Assembly: GCA_964020975.1 (NCBI GenBank)
Contig: OZ026626.1
Span: 11,165,060-11,229,059, forward strand
Direction: 5' to 3'
From: Hermodice carunculata
Taxonomy: Eukaryota > Annelida > Polychaeta > Eunicida > Amphinomidae
DNA: 64,000 nt
Shown: positions 61,830 to 64,000 of the stretch, in pieces
Layout of the letters: the number at the start of each line of letters is the position of its first letter
Numbering within the stretch: position 1 is the stretch's first letter
Position numbers and translations under genes: made by a program
Notes under the pieces: model-generated
Seen by the model: the letters and a program-made list of their open reading frames with translations, nothing else
Database searches by the model: none
Told to the model about the DNA's origin: nothing

Positions 61830-62400
61830 TTTCGACCTGGCAAGACTGTGTTCCGATTGTATGGTCCTTGGTTACGGGGTAATATCATGATAGAATATAT
61901 TTTAACACCTTTCTGTGCGTCCTCATTGATACACACGCCAATCCCCCCATAGTGGCGATTGTTGTAAGAGCTTCTCTCTCTTATATTCTGGTATACATGG
62001 TAGCCAGGCAAAGTGAACATAACACTATGACTACAATGTGTCTCCATTAAACCAGCAACATCGTATTTGCCAAGCATGGCCCTAGGCAGAGGGGCATCTG
62101 TCTTAACTCTTTCAGTGCCAAATTTTGGACTGATTCAACAGCTTTTCTAGACGCACATTGGGCGCATTGCGCCCAATGAGCGTCTAGAAAAGCTGTTGAC
62201 CTGGATTGTACTCTCTGGGACTATGGGCATACTGGTACTTGAATGAAAGGTAAGGTCTGTTTACGAGGAATACGAATCTGGGATCCTAATGATAACTCAG
62301 ACAGGTTGGACTTAAGTAGATCGACTTAAGTCGTGGTTGGCACTGAAAGAGTTAAGAAGACGCTGGCCGCCAATGTGCTTGTGAAGGACATCAATGTTAA
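61830..62400 (-). mobile_element. LINE M: endonuclease fragment interrupted by MITE C
   Basis: Minus-strand reading gives NIDVLHKHIGGQRLL (62395-62356). After the MITE it continues KTDAPLPRAMLGKYDVAGLM, ETHCSHSVMFTLPGYHVYQN and RHYGGIGVCINEDAQKGVKI. These are the first blocks of an APE endonuclease (D-V-GL-ETHC with the catalytic Glu, LPGY, HYGGI-V). Only the N-terminal part is present; similarity fades near 61880. Confidence 0.8.
62103..62355. mobile_element. Hairpin-cored TTAA MITE, copy C (intact ends)
   Basis: The ends are perfect 19-base inverted repeats, TTAACTCTTTCAGTGCCAA (62103-62121) and its complement at 62337-62355, so TTAA flanks both sides. The core is a 65-base near-perfect hairpin at 62135-62199: arms 62135-62154 and 62180-62199 match perfectly and enclose CATTGGGCGCATTGCGCCCA (62156 onward), which is palindromic except at its centre. 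Removing the element with one TTAA rejoins the LINE M frame as RLLKTDAP, which fixes the boundaries. Confidence 0.9.
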
Positions 62401-62508
62401 TATAACCGACTAAAATGTTGCTCTGTATGACAGGTCAGCAACACAGGCCAATATGTATAAAATAACACAATCATGTAAATACCATTTGAACATAGTTGAT
62501 GAATTATT

Positions 62509-63098
62509 GGTGATACTGGAAAATAATTCATGAAAGCCTTTAGACACTTCAAGCAGTGAGGAAGAGGTGTCACAAAGTGCAAGTTTGATAATGTAGTCTT
62601 CAGGCAAAAAGCCTAGATAAAGTGATATTGGTAACCAGACATGCCAAGTCCAAACCATGTGTAGGCGCATGCGCACATTGAAGCGTATCAAATGGATGCA
62701 AACTGAAAATATACATATGCTATCGAGAGATCCAAATTAATTGTAATGGCATTGAACCAAAATGTATATACGTTGTATACATATAAAAATAATAAAAATG
62801 TCGGTGATACTTGAAAATAATACATGAAAACCTTTTTGACATTTAATGCAGTGAGCAAGAGGTGTCAAAAAGTTCAAGTTTGATCAAGTGGTCATTCAGG
62901 CATAAAGCCTACATAAAGCCTAGATAAAGTGATATCGATAACCAGACATGCAAATCCAAACCATTACAAGGCTCATTGGTACATTGGAGTGTATCTAATT
63001 GATGCAAACCTAAAAATATAGGTAAGCTATTATATTAGCCAAATTAATTGTTCTAGCATTAAAACAAAATGCATATACCTAGTATACATATAAAAATG
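62509..63098. repeat. Two diverged tandem copies of a 300 bp unit
   Basis: Landmarks recur about 300 bases apart: GATACTGGAAAATAATTCAT with GATACTTGAAAATAATACAT, CCTAGATAAAGTGATATTGG with CCTAGATAAAGTGATATCGA, and GTATACATATAAAAAT at the ends. Identity is roughly 80 percent by eye. No ORF is shared. Confidence 0.85.
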
Positions 63099-63099
63099 G

Positions 63100-64000
63100 T
63101 ATTAGACTTTAAACCATGTAATACCCTGTATCCACCCATGTAAAACAAATATAAATATAGAGTCATGGAATACTATCTGGCATCCACTGCTGTAAAAATG
63201 GTAACAGATTTGTCGACAAATCCTTCCTACCCTTTTTGATAAAGTCCTCAAACACGCACAGGATATATATTTGGGGTACATGTGTTCTGTTTGACTTAGG
63301 AATACAGTTAGACCTATGTGTTTGAGTGGGCACCGGAAATGTCTGTCACGAGTCTTGCATTGGTTACATTGTCCACGCCTTTGGATGTTTGGCAGAGTGA
63401 CATATCACAGGTCCTAGAGGGTTCCTTACGGAATGCAGTGCTGGGATATGCAGTCCGTATAGTTCCATTACTTGCATGCTGGACTGCACTGGTATCCTAT
63501 ATCTGCTGTATTCCTATGCGCTATAATCATTAAAGCCAAGCACAGGATTTAACACTGTTTTATGTTTCTTATCAAAAGTATCCGACCATTAAGTGTGAGG
63601 TGAACTCTGACATCGGTTAGATAGGCCTGAAAGTGTACTTGCATGTTGTAGAGCGGGACAGGGGTAACACCTGACACAGTGGCAAGTTTTACATTAAATT
63701 CTCTAACTTTGTTGTTGTACACACCAGTTGAGCACTAGTTACAGAATATCGAGGGGCGGCGTTGACAACATACACAATGAATGGCTTGAACTTGTGTCTG
63801 CACTTGTCAACCACGCTATTCAGTTACTGGACACATGACTCCATGCTGTATTTAACCAGACCAATGCAAATACTTTCATCCCCAAGAATTTGGGTTTAAT
63901 CTGGCAACTTTGAATGTAATCATGAGCACCTTAAATAGATTTTTACCTCATTGTGATAACCTTAAAACTTTCGCGCTTGTATAATTTACGACTAATGATC
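63100..64000. other. No supported feature
   Basis: A 71-codon ORF at 63318-63533 is unrecognised. The rest is AT-rich. Confidence 0.35.

Overview
This is a gene-poor, AT-rich stretch of an animal nuclear genome, most likely a marine invertebrate. Reasons: one spliced exon of an aromatic amino acid decarboxylase with animal-type splice sites, many APE-type non-LTR retrotransposons (LINEs) of several lineages, Tc1/mariner DNA transposons, TTAA-flanked hairpin MITEs and long microsatellites. There is no operon, rRNA, tRNA or CRISPR structure that I can see. The phylum cannot be fixed from the sequence; a deuterostome or lophotrochozoan is only a guess. || Layout. 1-1590: 3' part of a LINE. 2133-2359 (minus): the first coding exon of a DDC-like gene, whose remaining exons lie off the left edge. 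2880-3455 (minus): an internally deleted mariner. 5218-5386: a foldback element. 6110-9490: the best preserved LINE (LINE B). 9500-18430: mostly anonymous sequence with one LINE 3' part (12890-14205), a 34-37 bp minisatellite (15061-15307) and a degraded direct repeat. || 18440-28940 is a LINE graveyard with readable insertion order. A Tx1/L1-like LINE with an inverted 5' half sits inside an older LINE and is bounded by a target-site duplication. A minus-strand LINE is broken by two short (AAT)n-tailed insertions, one of which is itself split by a whole degraded plus-strand LINE. || 29097-30792 is an almost intact Tc1 element with perfect inverted repeats and a single frameshift. 32002-32253 is a hairpin-cored TTAA MITE. 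32815-35105 is a modular tandem array of anonymous repeats; relatives are scattered elsewhere in the window. 41408-45967 and 45968-50516 are two tandem copies of a 4.55 kb segment that differ by roughly 1-3 percent in hand-counted stretches. This is either a young duplication or two haplotypes assembled end to end. || 52480-58260 holds a LINE tail, a decayed THAP-domain gene piece, a 300 bp (TCTA)n tract and another broken LINE. 59589-59824 and 62103-62355 are two more TTAA MITEs. The last one interrupts a minus-strand LINE endonuclease so cleanly that its boundaries can be read to the base. || Host genes: only the DDC exon is secure. The THAP piece and one exon-like ORF at 39965-40200 with a consensus splice donor are weaker candidates.
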